Shown piece by piece: positions 35,105-49,636 of a stretch of 64,000 bases of DNA. The stretch covers positions 2,732,001-2,796,000 of the forward strand of contig NC_088178.1 in assembly GCF_028769735.1 (NCBI RefSeq). The letters run 5' to 3'. The stretch is from Zonotrichia leucophrys gambelii. Its lineage: Eukaryota; Chordata; Aves; Passeriformes; Passerellidae. The translations under genes were made by a program, and so were the position numbers. Each line of letters opens with the position of its first letter. Position 1 is the first letter of the stretch. The notes beneath the pieces were generated by a model that worked only from the letters and a program-made list of their open reading frames with translations, had not been told where the DNA came from and ran no database searches.

Positions 35105-35405
35105 TGGGCCAAAGCACAGCCCGAGCAGGCTTTCCCAAAAACATAATTAAATTTTTTTAAAAAAGAAAATAAATCATATTTTTAAAAAGCGCAGCCTGAG
35201 CAGGCTTTCCCCCAAAAATAATTTTAAAATTTAAAAAAAATATAAAACCAGAAAAAAAAGAAACTAAATTAAATTTTTTAAAAGCCCGAGAAGGCTTTCC
35301 CCCCCCCAAAAAAAAAATTAAAAAGAAAAAAAATTTAAAAGAAACGAAATTAAATTTTTTAAAAAATATAATTTTTAGAAAGAAAATTAATTAAAAAAAG
35401 TTTTT
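35105..35405. repeat. AT-rich low-complexity region with about 80-bp repeats
   Basis: Three copies of an AGCAGGCTTTCCC-like core (near 35125, 35202 and 35292) are each followed by long A/T runs such as AATTAAATTTTTTTAAAAAA. A poly-C run occurs near 35300. No gene is visible. Confidence 0.75.
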
Positions 35406-35409
35406 AAAA

Positions 35410-37150
35410 AGGCGGTCTGGAAGGGGAGGAGGGGAAGGAAGGCAGGCGGTAAACAAGCCCGGTGAGCCCAGCGAGGAGGCCCGGGAACGCTTCCCGGGAG
35501 AGGGCGCTGGGTCCGCGGCTGCCGCTTCTCTCCGGCTCCCAAACTCGTGCAGGGCGAGCACAGGGCCTTGGGCATGAGCCAGCCAGCAAACCCTCCGGGG
35601 CTGGCAGCTCCATCCTGCCACCCCCGCCACCACAGCCCTGCCCACCCTGGGGGGCTCTGCCAGGCTGGGGGTTGCGGCCCGGTGTGGATTTTTGGGATGG
35701 GGAGATGATGTTTGCATTGTCCAGCTGCCTTTGCTCCCCCCCCTTGCCTTCAGGGTTGGCTGGAGCTGCCCAGCCCCGAGGCTTGCAGGGCACGGGGGTC
35801 ACCCCACTGCTCAGGGGCCTCCTCTTGTAAACATCTGGGTGTGTTCGAAGCCAAAGGTGGACAGAGTTACTGGGAAATGTGCAGGTAGAACTGTAATTCC
35901 AAGAATTTGGAGCTGTCAGAGCTCTCAGATTAAAGAAACCCTCCACAAACCTAGGGAAGAGGGCTGGACACTGCTTTACATTGCCTGTGGCTTGACAGCT
36001 CCCCTTTATGGGAGCTATTTTGGGCTCCTGCTCCTGCTCTGCTTCCTTTTACTCCAGCTGAGCTGTTAGATTTGGGTGACCACAGCTGAACTTGGGCTGA
36101 ACGTGAGTTGCTGAGCTCATTTCCCAGGGTAAAACACCCGTTCGTTGGTTTGTTTGTGCGTTGGAGCCATTTCTGTGTGCTTAGGGTGCAGGAGCAGGGG
36201 TGGTGCTGGCAGGAGGCACTTTCTGGAGTGCTCAGGGCAGGCTGTTGCAATGCTCGGTGGCTCTGCCTTGCTCAAGCAATTCCAGGAGGAGAAAAGCACC
36301 CGAATTTCACCTCGTTCTGGACAGCCCCGGGGGATTGCCACACACCCATGGCTGCTCCAAGGTGCTGCTGAGGGCTGAGCCAAGCTGTCCCCGCAGGGAG
36401 GGTGAGGATCTGGCTCTTGAGATGGGTGATAAATCAAAGCCTGGTGTTGGCCAGCACTTCCACCTCCTCCCTCCTGAGGATCCGGCTCTCCCTGGCCACT
36501 TTCCCTCTGGATTCTGGCTGTACAGTGGCCGTGTCCGCGGCAGGGTGGCTGGGATGGCCGGGAGGCTCCAGCTTCTCGAGGAATGGCAGCTCTGGTGCCA
36601 TTTCCTGAGGCTGGCACGGGGCGCAGCAGGCTCGTGTGGCTCCGTGGCAGGCGTGTGGGTGGCGTGTGCTCGCCCTGGGACCTGCGTGTGCCCTGGCGTG
36701 TGCACACACGGCTGCCAGCTCCGTCTGCTCCTGCTGGCGTGGCTCTCCCGCCCCGTGGATCCGGAGTCTCTTGTCCCATCTCCTGGAGCTGCAGGAGATG
36801 GCACAAGCGACCCTGTGGGGTGGAGATCCGGACATGGTGGAAAAACACTGGGCACTGCCTGCGGTTTGCTGGGCGCTCCCATGGTGGGGCTGGGGGATTT
36901 CTCCCCCCTCGAATGATCCTTGCAGCGAGGCTCTGCAGATCCAGCTGCTGGAGGCTGTGACCTGCTCCAAGGAGGGCACCGAGGCTTTTGTCCCCCTCCC
37001 AGGAGCGGGCACCAAGCCAAAGGGGCTCGGTGGAGCTCCATGCCTCCCTCTCTCCCTGTTTTCCCGGGGCGGCCAGTTTCTATCCCTGCCAGCTCTGCCA
37101 AGGCAGCCTAATGTAAACGCTGCCGAAAGCCTTGGATCCGCTCCCGCCCG
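35410..37150. other. GLUL upstream region, no gene supported
   Basis: GC content is high, so long overlapping frames are open on both strands. None has convincing splice context or a recognisable domain. The stretch probably contains GLUL upstream regulatory DNA. I can place only the core promoter, further downstream. Confidence 0.4.
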
Positions 37151-37300
37151 CCTAGGGACGAGGGGTTGTTTTTCCAGTCGGGAGCGCTGTTAAAAACACC
37201 CCAAACCCACCCAACCTCTCCGCTCTCTGCCCTCTGTTCCCTCACTTTCCCGCACCCGCCCGAGTGCCCCTTTGCCGGGGGCGGCCGGGCCGGAGCAGGC

Positions 37301-37330
37301 GGAGGAGGAGGAGGAGGAGGAGGAGGAGGG
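37301..37330. repeat. (GGA)n triplet repeat in the GLUL promoter
   Basis: About ten GGA triplets run from 37301 to 37330, followed by GGGAGGCGG. The tract is purine-only on the plus strand and lies roughly 100-150 bp upstream of the probable GLUL transcription start. Confidence 0.85.
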
Positions 37331-37387
37331 AGGCGGGGTGGTGGCGGCCCTGTCCCCCGTGCCGTGTCCCTCCCGTCCCGCCGCGCT

Positions 37388-37500
37388 GCCCAATCCGTGC
37401 GGCGGGGCCGGCGCTGCTCCGCCATAAAGGGGCGGCGGGCGCGGCCCCCGGAGCCGAGCGTGGGAGCCCCGCGCCCGCCCGCAGCCGCCGCCGAGCGCAG
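37388..37500 (+). promoter_or_regulatory. GLUL core promoter and noncoding exon 1
   Basis: A CCAAT motif sits at 37390-37394 and a TATA-like CATAAAGG at 37423-37430, in a CpG-rich setting (about 37150-37800). The start of transcription should lie near 37455. A noncoding exon appears to end at 37500, where GAGCGCAG meets GTACCG, a usable donor. The start site is inferred from spacing only. Confidence 0.6.
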
Positions 37501-38463
37501 GTACCGGCCCGGGGGGACACGGGGACACCGCTGCCCGCCACCCGCCGGGCTCGGCAGGGCCGGGGAGATCTTCCAAGGGGAAATTCCTCCTTTGGGGGAA
37601 GGGGGGGAGGGGGGAGGAGGAAGTGGCAGCTTGAGTTTTCTGTTGAAGACATTCCCTTTGCGGCTTTTGTGGTTTTATTTTTGGCCCCCACGAGGCTGCC
37701 TGGAGAGGCACGCGTGGGAGATGCTTCTGGCAGGGCAGCGGGGCGGTGGGAGCCGCCGCGGGGTGGCCTGGGGACGGCTCATCCCGCAGGGATGTTGGAG
37801 CGGCTTCCCCAGTCAGTCCGCATTCCCAAAGTGCCGGCATTCCCGGCATTTCCCTGGAAAACAGCCGCTGCTGTGGGTCGGACACGAGTGGGCTGGTTGA
37901 CTATAGAGCCCGGCCCGCAGGGCTCTGGGGATTCTAGAGCCACCCCGGCCCATCCCGCTCCCCGCTGCTGCTGGGGTGCTCAGGGCTCCTGTGTGCTGCC
38001 TGTTGCTTTTCCTGCTGCCCTGGCACCGGGCTTGGATAACCTCAGCCGGGCTGAGAAGGCAGCTGGGGCAGAAAAGCCCTCCTCGATGATGCAGATTTAT
38101 TCAGAAAGCCCCAGCTAAGCTTTCCTTGCATTAGCCTTGCTCTTGAGTGGAGTGTGGAGGTGAAAAGTTCATGTGGGGCTAAGCAGCCGTTTGGAAGTCT
38201 GTTGCTCTGGTTTATTAGCAGGAGTTTGGTGTTTTGAAGGGTTTCTGGAGCAGAGCTAGCTTGAGCTGCTGTGTGTTCTCCCTGAGGAATGACAGGGAAC
38301 CGCTGGAGATGGCAGCCAGCCCTGCGGCCGAGCTGCCTCCTGCTCCTCCCTGGCCTTGGGTGGGGAAGGGGGGTGCTGAAAAATGTGGGCATGAGGAAAG
38401 GGCTCACAGCTGGGGCTGTCTGTGATTCCCCCCTGCAGGAACCCCCTCGTCAGGACTGCAGCC

Positions 38464-42477
<4,014 letters not shown>

Positions 42478-43850
42478 GCAGACTGCGCCCTGCGGCCGCC
42501 GCCGCCGCCTCCCCCCGCGCTCCCCGCGCCCCTAAAGTTCCCTTCTAGCTGTAATCCCGAGGGTACAAGATAACATGTTTCGTGTCTCAGTAACTCTTGT
42601 TGTCTTGAGGTGGGGGAGGAGGGCAGGTTTAGTTTTATCCGTGTCTGTTTGTCGTTGACTCTTTGGAAGACGAGAGGAGGACGGGGTGTTAGAGAACTTT
42701 TAACCACTGTTTTATTTTTTTTTTTGTCTAATTCATGTGTACATCCGATGGGATCCTGTGGCTTCCAGGGACAGACTGCACACACAGAAGGCGTGTAGGA
42801 GAGGAGAAAGCTTAAAACAGAGCCAGATTTGGGGGGCCAGCCCCACTGCTGACTGATGGCTGTCTGAGGTCGGTGTCTCTCTGTGGAGCAGGGAAGATGG
42901 GAGCTGTGGTGACGGGAGCTGTGCGTGTGCTCCTGCCTATTTGGGGACGTGACAGGGACATCATCGCCCTCCGGCCACTCTGAGGTTTCTGGGAATCTTC
43001 TGGCATTGAGGAGAACTCTTGGTTCTGTCACTGGAAGTCAACCCATCTCTGGCTCATAACACAGAGTGAAGTAGTATTTTTCTATTTAAATATAAAAAGA
43101 GAAAAAAAATATATATGAAAGTGTTTTTTTCTTGGAAGAGATGATGTTCCAACGCCTCATCCAGCCGGAGCGGGCAGAGCTCTTGCGGATGCAGTCGGAT
43201 GCAGGTGGGACTGAGGGTGAGCTCGGAGGGCGACTGGGACGAGATTTGTTCCAGCATGGAGTGGAGCTTGCAGGAGGGGGTTCCCAGAGCAGGAAGCCTG
43301 CAGAAGCATTTGTTACTGTAATTCAGGTGGCCGTGACACGCTCGGAGTGGGAGGAAGGTGTCCTGAACCAAGAGTTGACTGGTCAACAGCGTTCTGGACA
43401 GAGCTGTGGCTGTGTCACCTGTCCAGCAGGGCTAGCATGTCACTAAAGCAGGGCTTTGGATAAAGGTTAAAACAAAAAAAACAAAAAAAAAAGGAGAAAA
43501 AAATAAGAGAAGTTTTAGATTTTTTTTTCATAATTAATGTTCTTAGTTTCTTCGACTGAATGGTTTTACAGAGACCGCTGATGCCACTGTCGTGTCCTGG
43601 CTCTCTCGGGCTGCCTGCCATCCAGCCAGGATGATGGGGGCTAGGAGAAGGGAAGGGAGAGGCCACCTGGCCCTCCCAGCCAGCCCTGGCACTCCCAGCT
43701 GCTGCTGGGGGGTTCAGATGTTCTGGGATTTTTCACTTGGGTATCTTAGATGGTGCCAGTTATATTCCGTTGCATATGGACTTCTTCCCGATAGGTTTCT
43801 TTTTTTTTTTTTTTTTTTGTAATAAAAAAAGAAAAAAAGAACAAACCCTT
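42478..43850 (+). other. GLUL 3' UTR with candidate polyadenylation signal
   Basis: The unspliced stretch after the GLUL stop is moderately AT-rich and has no supported gene. A canonical AATAAA lies at 43821-43826, just after a T run (about 43800-43818), giving a 3' UTR of about 1.35 kb. The extent is inferred from the hexamer only. Confidence 0.55.
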
Positions 43851-43899
43851 CAATCTGACCTCTGCAGCCTCTTTTTTGTACATGTATTGCCTTCACCAT

Positions 43900-45030
43900 T
43901 TGAAAGGATTTTGACTCATAGTGGGTAGATGTGGCTTTAATTTGGAGGGGAAGGGGTTTGGGAGGGTCAGGGGTCTTTCAATCCATGTGTGCTCTCCAGA
44001 AAATGGGAATTTGTCAGCAGTGGTGGGTTCTGTGATGAGGGATGGTCCAGCTCTGGCTTGCATGGGATTCTTTAGGGATGGGAAAGGGCCTGGGCTTGTG
44101 CATGTCCATAGGGAGGGTTATGGGTTTGCTAGGTCTTTGTGCATTTCCCAGCCTCCTCCTCCTCACAAGTTCTACAGGATAGAGAAATCCTACAGAAAAC
44201 AAAACCCCAGCAAACTTAATTTAAAAGGGAGCTTTGTGGAAGAAGAACCTTTCCCATTCTCCCTGAGAGAGAAATGAGAAAATGCTGCTTGTCCTCCTTT
44301 GGCATAAGCCCAGTCATTCGGGAAAATAACCCAGGCAGTAGAAATGTGGCACTTTGCTCCCATGGTCCTTTATTTAGCCCATGGTGCCATTCCCCGGGAA
44401 CTGCTTCCAGCAGGAGAGTATGCTTTAACCATTCCCACCTTTAAATCTGGATTAACTGCACCTGAGCCTCCTGCTGGGCTGAGGCGGCCATTCCTGCCGT
44501 CATGTTTTTTGTGGATCAGCTGTTTTCCTGCATCTCCCTCCTGGAGAACATTGGAGGCAGCACTTTCCTCAGCACAGTCCCGAAATTACCCTGTCCCTGT
44601 GCCTGGTGTGACAGGCACAGAGGCAAAGTGAATACCTTTCCTTCCTTCCCATCCTGACACGGCCACAAGGACTTGGCAGCTGGGGTGCTGCAGCCAAAAC
44701 AAACCCAGGGGTAACTCAGGAGCCTGGAAATCTTCAAGATTTTTTCTGATTTGGGCTCAGTGGCAAGGCAGCTGCTGTTTCTGATGCATTCCAAGAAAAT
44801 GTTACAGAGGAAAGAACTGGATTTCACCTGAAATAAGAGAACTTTTCTAAAGGCATTGGCACAGAAGGAAGGAAAAACATGGTTTGGTTTTCTGTTTGTT
44901 TTTCTTAAAGATCCTGTGCTTCCAAACACTGTGAATCATTGTAGCTGAATCTCCCTCCAGACAGCCTTTCCTCCTGGGGAATAAAAAAAATTGGGAAAAG
45001 GGGACATGGCTCAGTTTTGGCCACTAAGCA
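43900..45030. other. Downstream flank of GLUL, no gene seen
   Basis: Only short frames without splice support occur here. I see no recognisable repeat family or RNA gene. Confidence 0.4.
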
Positions 45031-45037
45031 TCAGCAA

Positions 45038-45342
45038 GGCAGGAGGAGCTGATGGGCAGCAAGTTTTATGTTTTGCTCTCAAATCATGGAATGGTTTGGG
45101 CAGGAGGAGCTGATAGGCAGCAGGATTTGTGTTTTGCACTGGAATCATGGAATGGTTTGGGCAGGAGGAGCTGATGGGCAGCAGGTTTTGTGTTTTGCTC
45201 TGGAATCATGGAATGGTTTGGGCAGGAGGAGCTGATGGGCAGCAGGTTTTGTGTTTTGCACTGGAATCATGGAATGGTTTGGGCAGGAGGATTTGATGGG
45301 CAGCAGGTTTTGTGTTTTGCATTGGAATCATGGAATGGTTTG
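45038..45342. repeat. 61-bp minisatellite, five copies, within a CR1 end
   Basis: Units start at 45038, 45099, 45160, 45221 and 45282, an exact 61-bp period. Each contains GGCAGGAGGAGCTGATGGGC, TTTTGTGTTTTGC and GGAATCATGGAATGGTTTG. The last unit runs into CR1-type sequence at 45343. Confidence 0.92.
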
Positions 45343-45440
45343 GTTTGGAAGGGACCTTGAATATCACCTCATTCCAGCCCCCTGGCATGGGCAGGGGTAC
45401 CTGCCTGGGGTTGCTTTGGGACAAAGAACATCTCCCTGTG
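45320..45440 (-). mobile_element. CR1 LINE terminus, reverse orientation
   Basis: AATCATGGAATGGTTTGG, then GGAAGGGACCTTGAATATCA and CCAGCCCCCTGGCATGGGCA, match the reverse complement of a CR1 3' end. The minisatellite unit includes the first part of this text, so the array grew from the CR1 terminus. Confidence 0.8.
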
Positions 45441-46685
45441 CCATTGGGGTGTCCTGAGGAAGATGCCATCTACAGGGTGTCCCTCAGGCTGATAAGGGGT
45501 GCAGGCATCAGTCCTTTGCTCCTCCAGCTGCCCTGAATGTAAATTTAGGTCAGGAGCTTGATGCTTAATGGTTCCTCTTGTTCTCAGCTGAGAAAGCATT
45601 TATCCACTCACTGCACAATTACCCGGCTGAAAACAAGGTCAGAACAACATTGTGCAGGGAAATGGCTTTTCAGATCATTATTAAGAGTATTGGGGGGAAA
45701 AAAAAATTATTATAATGAATTAGAAGGGGGGAAGAAAAGAATTTATTCCCCCTAGACATTGTTTTCTGACTTTTTTTGCCTAAAGCTTGCTTGCTGAATC
45801 TACTTTGTAGCTACCTAAACACTATTTCCCAGCTCTGTAGGGTAGGGAGGGCTCCTCTTAAGGCCACGGGGCTCTTACAAATTGAGACTGAAACCCTCAG
45901 AAGCTGAATTTATGTCTTATGCATTCATAGAAAACATTTTGACTTTTGATCTGGGCCTCTCAGGAGGAAGCGAATCTCTTTTCTCTGTACTCACACATCC
46001 TTAAAATGTGAATAATGATATAGCAAGGATCGGTCCCAAAGGGTTTGCTGGGCACATCCAAGCATCAGGAACTGCTCCAAATGAAGCAGCCAAAAATAGC
46101 AGCAGCTTTTTGAAGTGCCTGTTGGTTGTGCTCCCTTTTAATCAAACACCAGCTTAGGAGACAAGGCTGCCCCTAACCCATTAATATATCTGATCACATG
46201 CCAGGCTTTCCCCCACAGCTGGATTTTAAGGCAATCAAAAGAAGATTAGCCACAGCCCCCTTCAAACACAGCCTGGAGCACATGAGCTAATCAAGATCAC
46301 ACTTGAAGCATCTTTTTGTGCCAGGCTGTGCCAGCCCAGTTATTGCCTGGACACAAGGGATTTTCCCTTTCTGCAGAGCCTGCTGCATCAGGTGTGGCTG
46401 TTTGGATTTCTCCTGCCCCTTCCCACTCCCACTGCTCCAGTATTTCCATCTCTCTTTAATTACCTTTTCTGGGGAGTTTTCCAGTGCTATTTGATCTTCC
46501 TTGATTACCTTTTCTTGGTAGGTCAGCCTTCACAGGCTGGCACAGCCTCTGGCTGAACACATCTGGAGGAGGAGGAGGAATCAGCCAGTTTTAGCTGGGC
46601 CAGGATTTGCTGAGCTGACTTTTGGATGCCCTCACCTGGGAGAGAAGAGAGGCAGGGAGGGAGAAGTTGCTGGGTGAAAGTGTTT

Positions 46686-47375
46686 TTATTTCTCCAATCT
46701 GTGTTTTCTCCTCTTCCTGGAGTGTTGATGCTGGGAGTGTCCTGCATCTCCTTCTGCCCCCAGGCACAGACTGCTGAGAGGGTGATTTGCTCTGCAAGAG
46801 CCTCTGTTTGGGCTTGAAGCTGCTGTTATCAGAGCAGCTTTGTTCTCTTGAAAAGCCCTTTGGAGCTCCAGCAGCTCCTCTGGTGTGGGGCCCTGCTGAG
46901 ATCTATGCTTGCAGTTCATCAGCTCATAAAAGTGATGAACTTTCCACCTCAGGAGAAGAGGCTGGAGGTTCTCTGTGCCCTCTAAGGAGGCCAGGGCATG
47001 CTCTAGAAGCATGCTGGAGAAAGGTCAGGTGTGATAATTTCTTGTGTGAGCTGGCAGAGCTGGGAGGGGACTCCTGCCATCACACACATCCCTAACCCAG
47101 CTCCAGCTGAGGCAGCATCTCATCCCACTTGTTCAGTTACTGATTAAACTGAGGACAGCTGCTTAGGGAACAAGTGGGAGCTCTTGAAAGGGAAGATCTC
47201 CTCAGGCCTGCCTGGCTTCCCCAGCCAGCTGGCTGCAGAGTCAGACCTGGGCTGCCTCCTGAGTGGGTCCTCCACCCACGAGTGCTTCTTCAGGCTCTCC
47301 AGCTGGGACTGATGACCTATTTTCAGTTTCAACACGTCTGGTGTGGATGTAAATTGAGCCCCGACTCTTTGCTTG
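46686..47375 (-). pseudogene. Possible two-exon gene fragment or decayed gene, unrecognised
   Basis: Two minus-strand segments look coding and join in phase. Exon A (47375-47247) follows a CTTTGTCAG acceptor, contains FTSTPDVLKLKIGHQSQLES, and ends at a CAG-GTCTGA donor in phase 2. Exon B starts at 47013 after a good acceptor (ACCTTTCTCCAG). It encodes LEHALASLEGTENLQP, RWKVHHFYELMN and PEELLELQRAFQENKAALI, then a basic tail and TAA, with an AATAAA overlapping that stop. An adjacent frame of exon B is also open and coding-like up to a perfect CAG-GTGAGG site at 46636, so a frameshift is possible. I recognise no family. It could be a lineage-specific gene, a decayed gene or chance. Confidence 0.3.
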
Positions 47376-47910
47376 CTGACAAAGGGGCCAGGCCATTAGT
47401 AGGATCTGCTTTTCCCAAGGCCATTCGGGTTGTGGGGGATATCAGTCACTGAGGGATGACTAAAGATGTCACTTGTGAATGGCCTGGCTCATGAGTGGTG
47501 ATCTCAGTCTGAGCCTCGTGACTCCACCCTGAGCTGGGTGTTTGGGGACTGTTCCTCCTTTTTGTGCACTGATCTCTGGTGGGAACATGTGGAGAAGGGT
47601 TCAGGACAGACACAATCCCACTGCTCTCCACACTGGAGCATGATCTCCAGGGCCTCCATTCCCAGTGGGAGATGATGTGGGTCAGAGCATTTCTGAGCTG
47701 CCTCTGGAGGTGTCAGTGCTCAGAAGGAATGGAATCTGGGGCTGGGTGCTTCTTGCATGTTAGCCCCTCCAAAACCTGCAGTGGTGGACCTCAGCATGAA
47801 CTTGCCTGACTGAGGAGAAACCCAGGGTGAGAGAAGCGAAGTGGGGAGGAAAATCCACATCCTGTGACTCCAGACTGAGCACCAGGACTGCGGATTTTCA
47901 GAGCCTTGCA

Positions 47911-48175
47911 GGAGAACTGGGCCCTTCTCCCTCATTGCAGCAGAACTGAACTGGGCCCTTCTCCTCAGTGCAGCAGAACTGAACTGGGCCCTTCTCCCTC
48001 AGTGCAGGAGACCTGAACTGGGTGCTTCTCCCTCACTGCAGGGGAACTGAACTGGGTGCTTCTCCCTCACTGCAGGGGAACTGAACTGGGCCCTTCTCCC
48101 TCATTGCAGGAGAACTGAACTGGGCCCTTCTCCCTCGCTGCAGGAGACCTGAACTGGGTCCTTTTCCCTCCCTGC
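47911..48175. repeat. 34-bp minisatellite, about seven copies
   Basis: Each unit reads GGGCCCTTCTCCCTCA, then TTGCAGGAGAACTGAACT with small variants (GGGTGC for GGGCCC, ACCTG for AACTG). One unit is 33 bp. No spacers exist, so this is a minisatellite and not a CRISPR array. Each unit contains a pyrimidine run followed by GCAG. Confidence 0.92.
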
Positions 48176-48299
48176 TCCCTTCCTCTCCCTCCCCAGCAAC
48201 ACTGCACTGTAGAGGGGGCAGCCAGGCTTCACCTCAGCCAAAAAACGCCTTTCTTTCCCTTTCTTTGCTCCCATCCTGGCCTGCCCACAGGCTGGCATG

Positions 48300-49560
48300 G
48301 CCGTGCTATTTTGCTTTCATAAGCTGCATTATGTAAGCCGAGTCTTGAGTGGCGATGCGGTGCCAACTTGGACTCCGCAGCGGGAAGGAGCCACATTCCT
48401 GAGCACGGGCTTTAATCCCTGCCTCCAGCCACAGTCGGTTTGCTGGGAGGAATCCGAGGGCTGTGCCGAGCTTTTATAATCCCTTGCCCCAGGTGGAGCC
48501 AGCTTGTTTGTTCGGGAGCTCCTTTGTCAGCAGGCTGTGCCCAGGTCTCCTCCCAGCAAGCCCTTTGCAGCAGGCTTGGCACAGCTCACCTCGGCACCCT
48601 CCTCTCCTTGCCCTTCTTTGCTGAACTCTCTGCCCTCCTTGGCTTCGCTTTTGCTTCCTCAAAACTGCTGGGAAGGCAGGAAAATGGAAATGGGAGCTCC
48701 CACAATCCTAGCACCGGAAAACTGGCGTGGAAAACACAGCCTGGGGAACACCACGTTGGTGGCAAGAAACTTCTCACCTGTCCCAGCACTGGCTGCCCTC
48801 CCAGTGTCCCATCTGTAGGATGTGATTCCTCTCCCACCAAAGATCTTTTTACTGATGCCACGAGAGGAAACAGCAAAGCTGGAAGTCTACCTCCTCCCTG
48901 GCAAATAATAGTTAATATTCTAAGTAATTCATTCTCCACATTCACAAATATAAGCCTGCAGTGCTATAACAAGAGATCTGGAGATCCTGCACCCAGGGGT
49001 GTAGAGCAGCAATGGGTGCTTGGCAGGGTATTTGGTGGCTCCCCAGCAGCCTCAGCCCTCTGCCCTAACCCCCTGCACCTGGGGCTGATGATCTTCCAGA
49101 CCCCATTTGGTCGGGCATGAGGGTTCAGAAGGAAAGGTCCTCACCCTCCAGGCAGGTTTGAAGCTGACAGCACTCTTGTTGTCATGTCCTGTGGGTGGGT
49201 GAGGCACCAGACTCCACAGTTTTTGCTGGCAGCTTCTCCACAGTGCCAAACATGTTGTTAAAATGAGAAATATTAATCAGAGCCAGGGTTAGGCTGTTAT
49301 TTCTCATCACAGAGCTGTGTGGCTCCAACCCATCCATGGCTTGTGGAGATGCTGAGCAGCATCTGGATTGCCCAGCTGCCTCTGTCCTGTGCCAGAGCCT
49401 GGCCAAAATGCCTAAAAAACTGGGAAAGGAGGAAATAGGAGCTTCCTGCCCTGCTGAGCTGGATTTTGGCAAGCAGGGTGGCCAGCAGGTATTTGGAAAA
49501 ATTCTGGGACCATTTCTTTCAACCACAAATACCAATCTGCCCAATGCCTCTCCATGTCAT
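48300..49560. other. Intergenic stretch without a supported gene
   Basis: Moderate-length frames occur on both strands but none has convincing flanking splice sites or a recognisable domain. I see no repeat family. Confidence 0.35.
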
Positions 49561-49608
49561 TCACTGTACTGTTAAGGATGGTCTTTTCTTTTCACTTTAA
49601 TAGTTTAT

Positions 49609-49636
49609 CACCTGTAAATATTTTTATTTACAGGTG
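49609..49636. other. Perfect 12-bp inverted repeat (hairpin) in an AT-rich segment
   Basis: CACCTGTAAATA and TATTTACAGGTG are perfect reverse complements separated by TTTT. The surrounding region (about 49570-49930) is AT-rich, not repetitive within the window, and lacks open frames. Confidence 0.8.

Noticed and set aside
36117..37101. Overlapping 230-264 codon frames upstream of GLUL on both strands
   Set aside because: High GC lowers stop frequency. The frames overlap each other on both strands, show no recognisable domain and lack phased splice sites.
47911..48175. Regular 34-bp repeat as a CRISPR-like array
   Set aside because: The units are contiguous with no spacers, and the genome is avian. 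It is a minisatellite.
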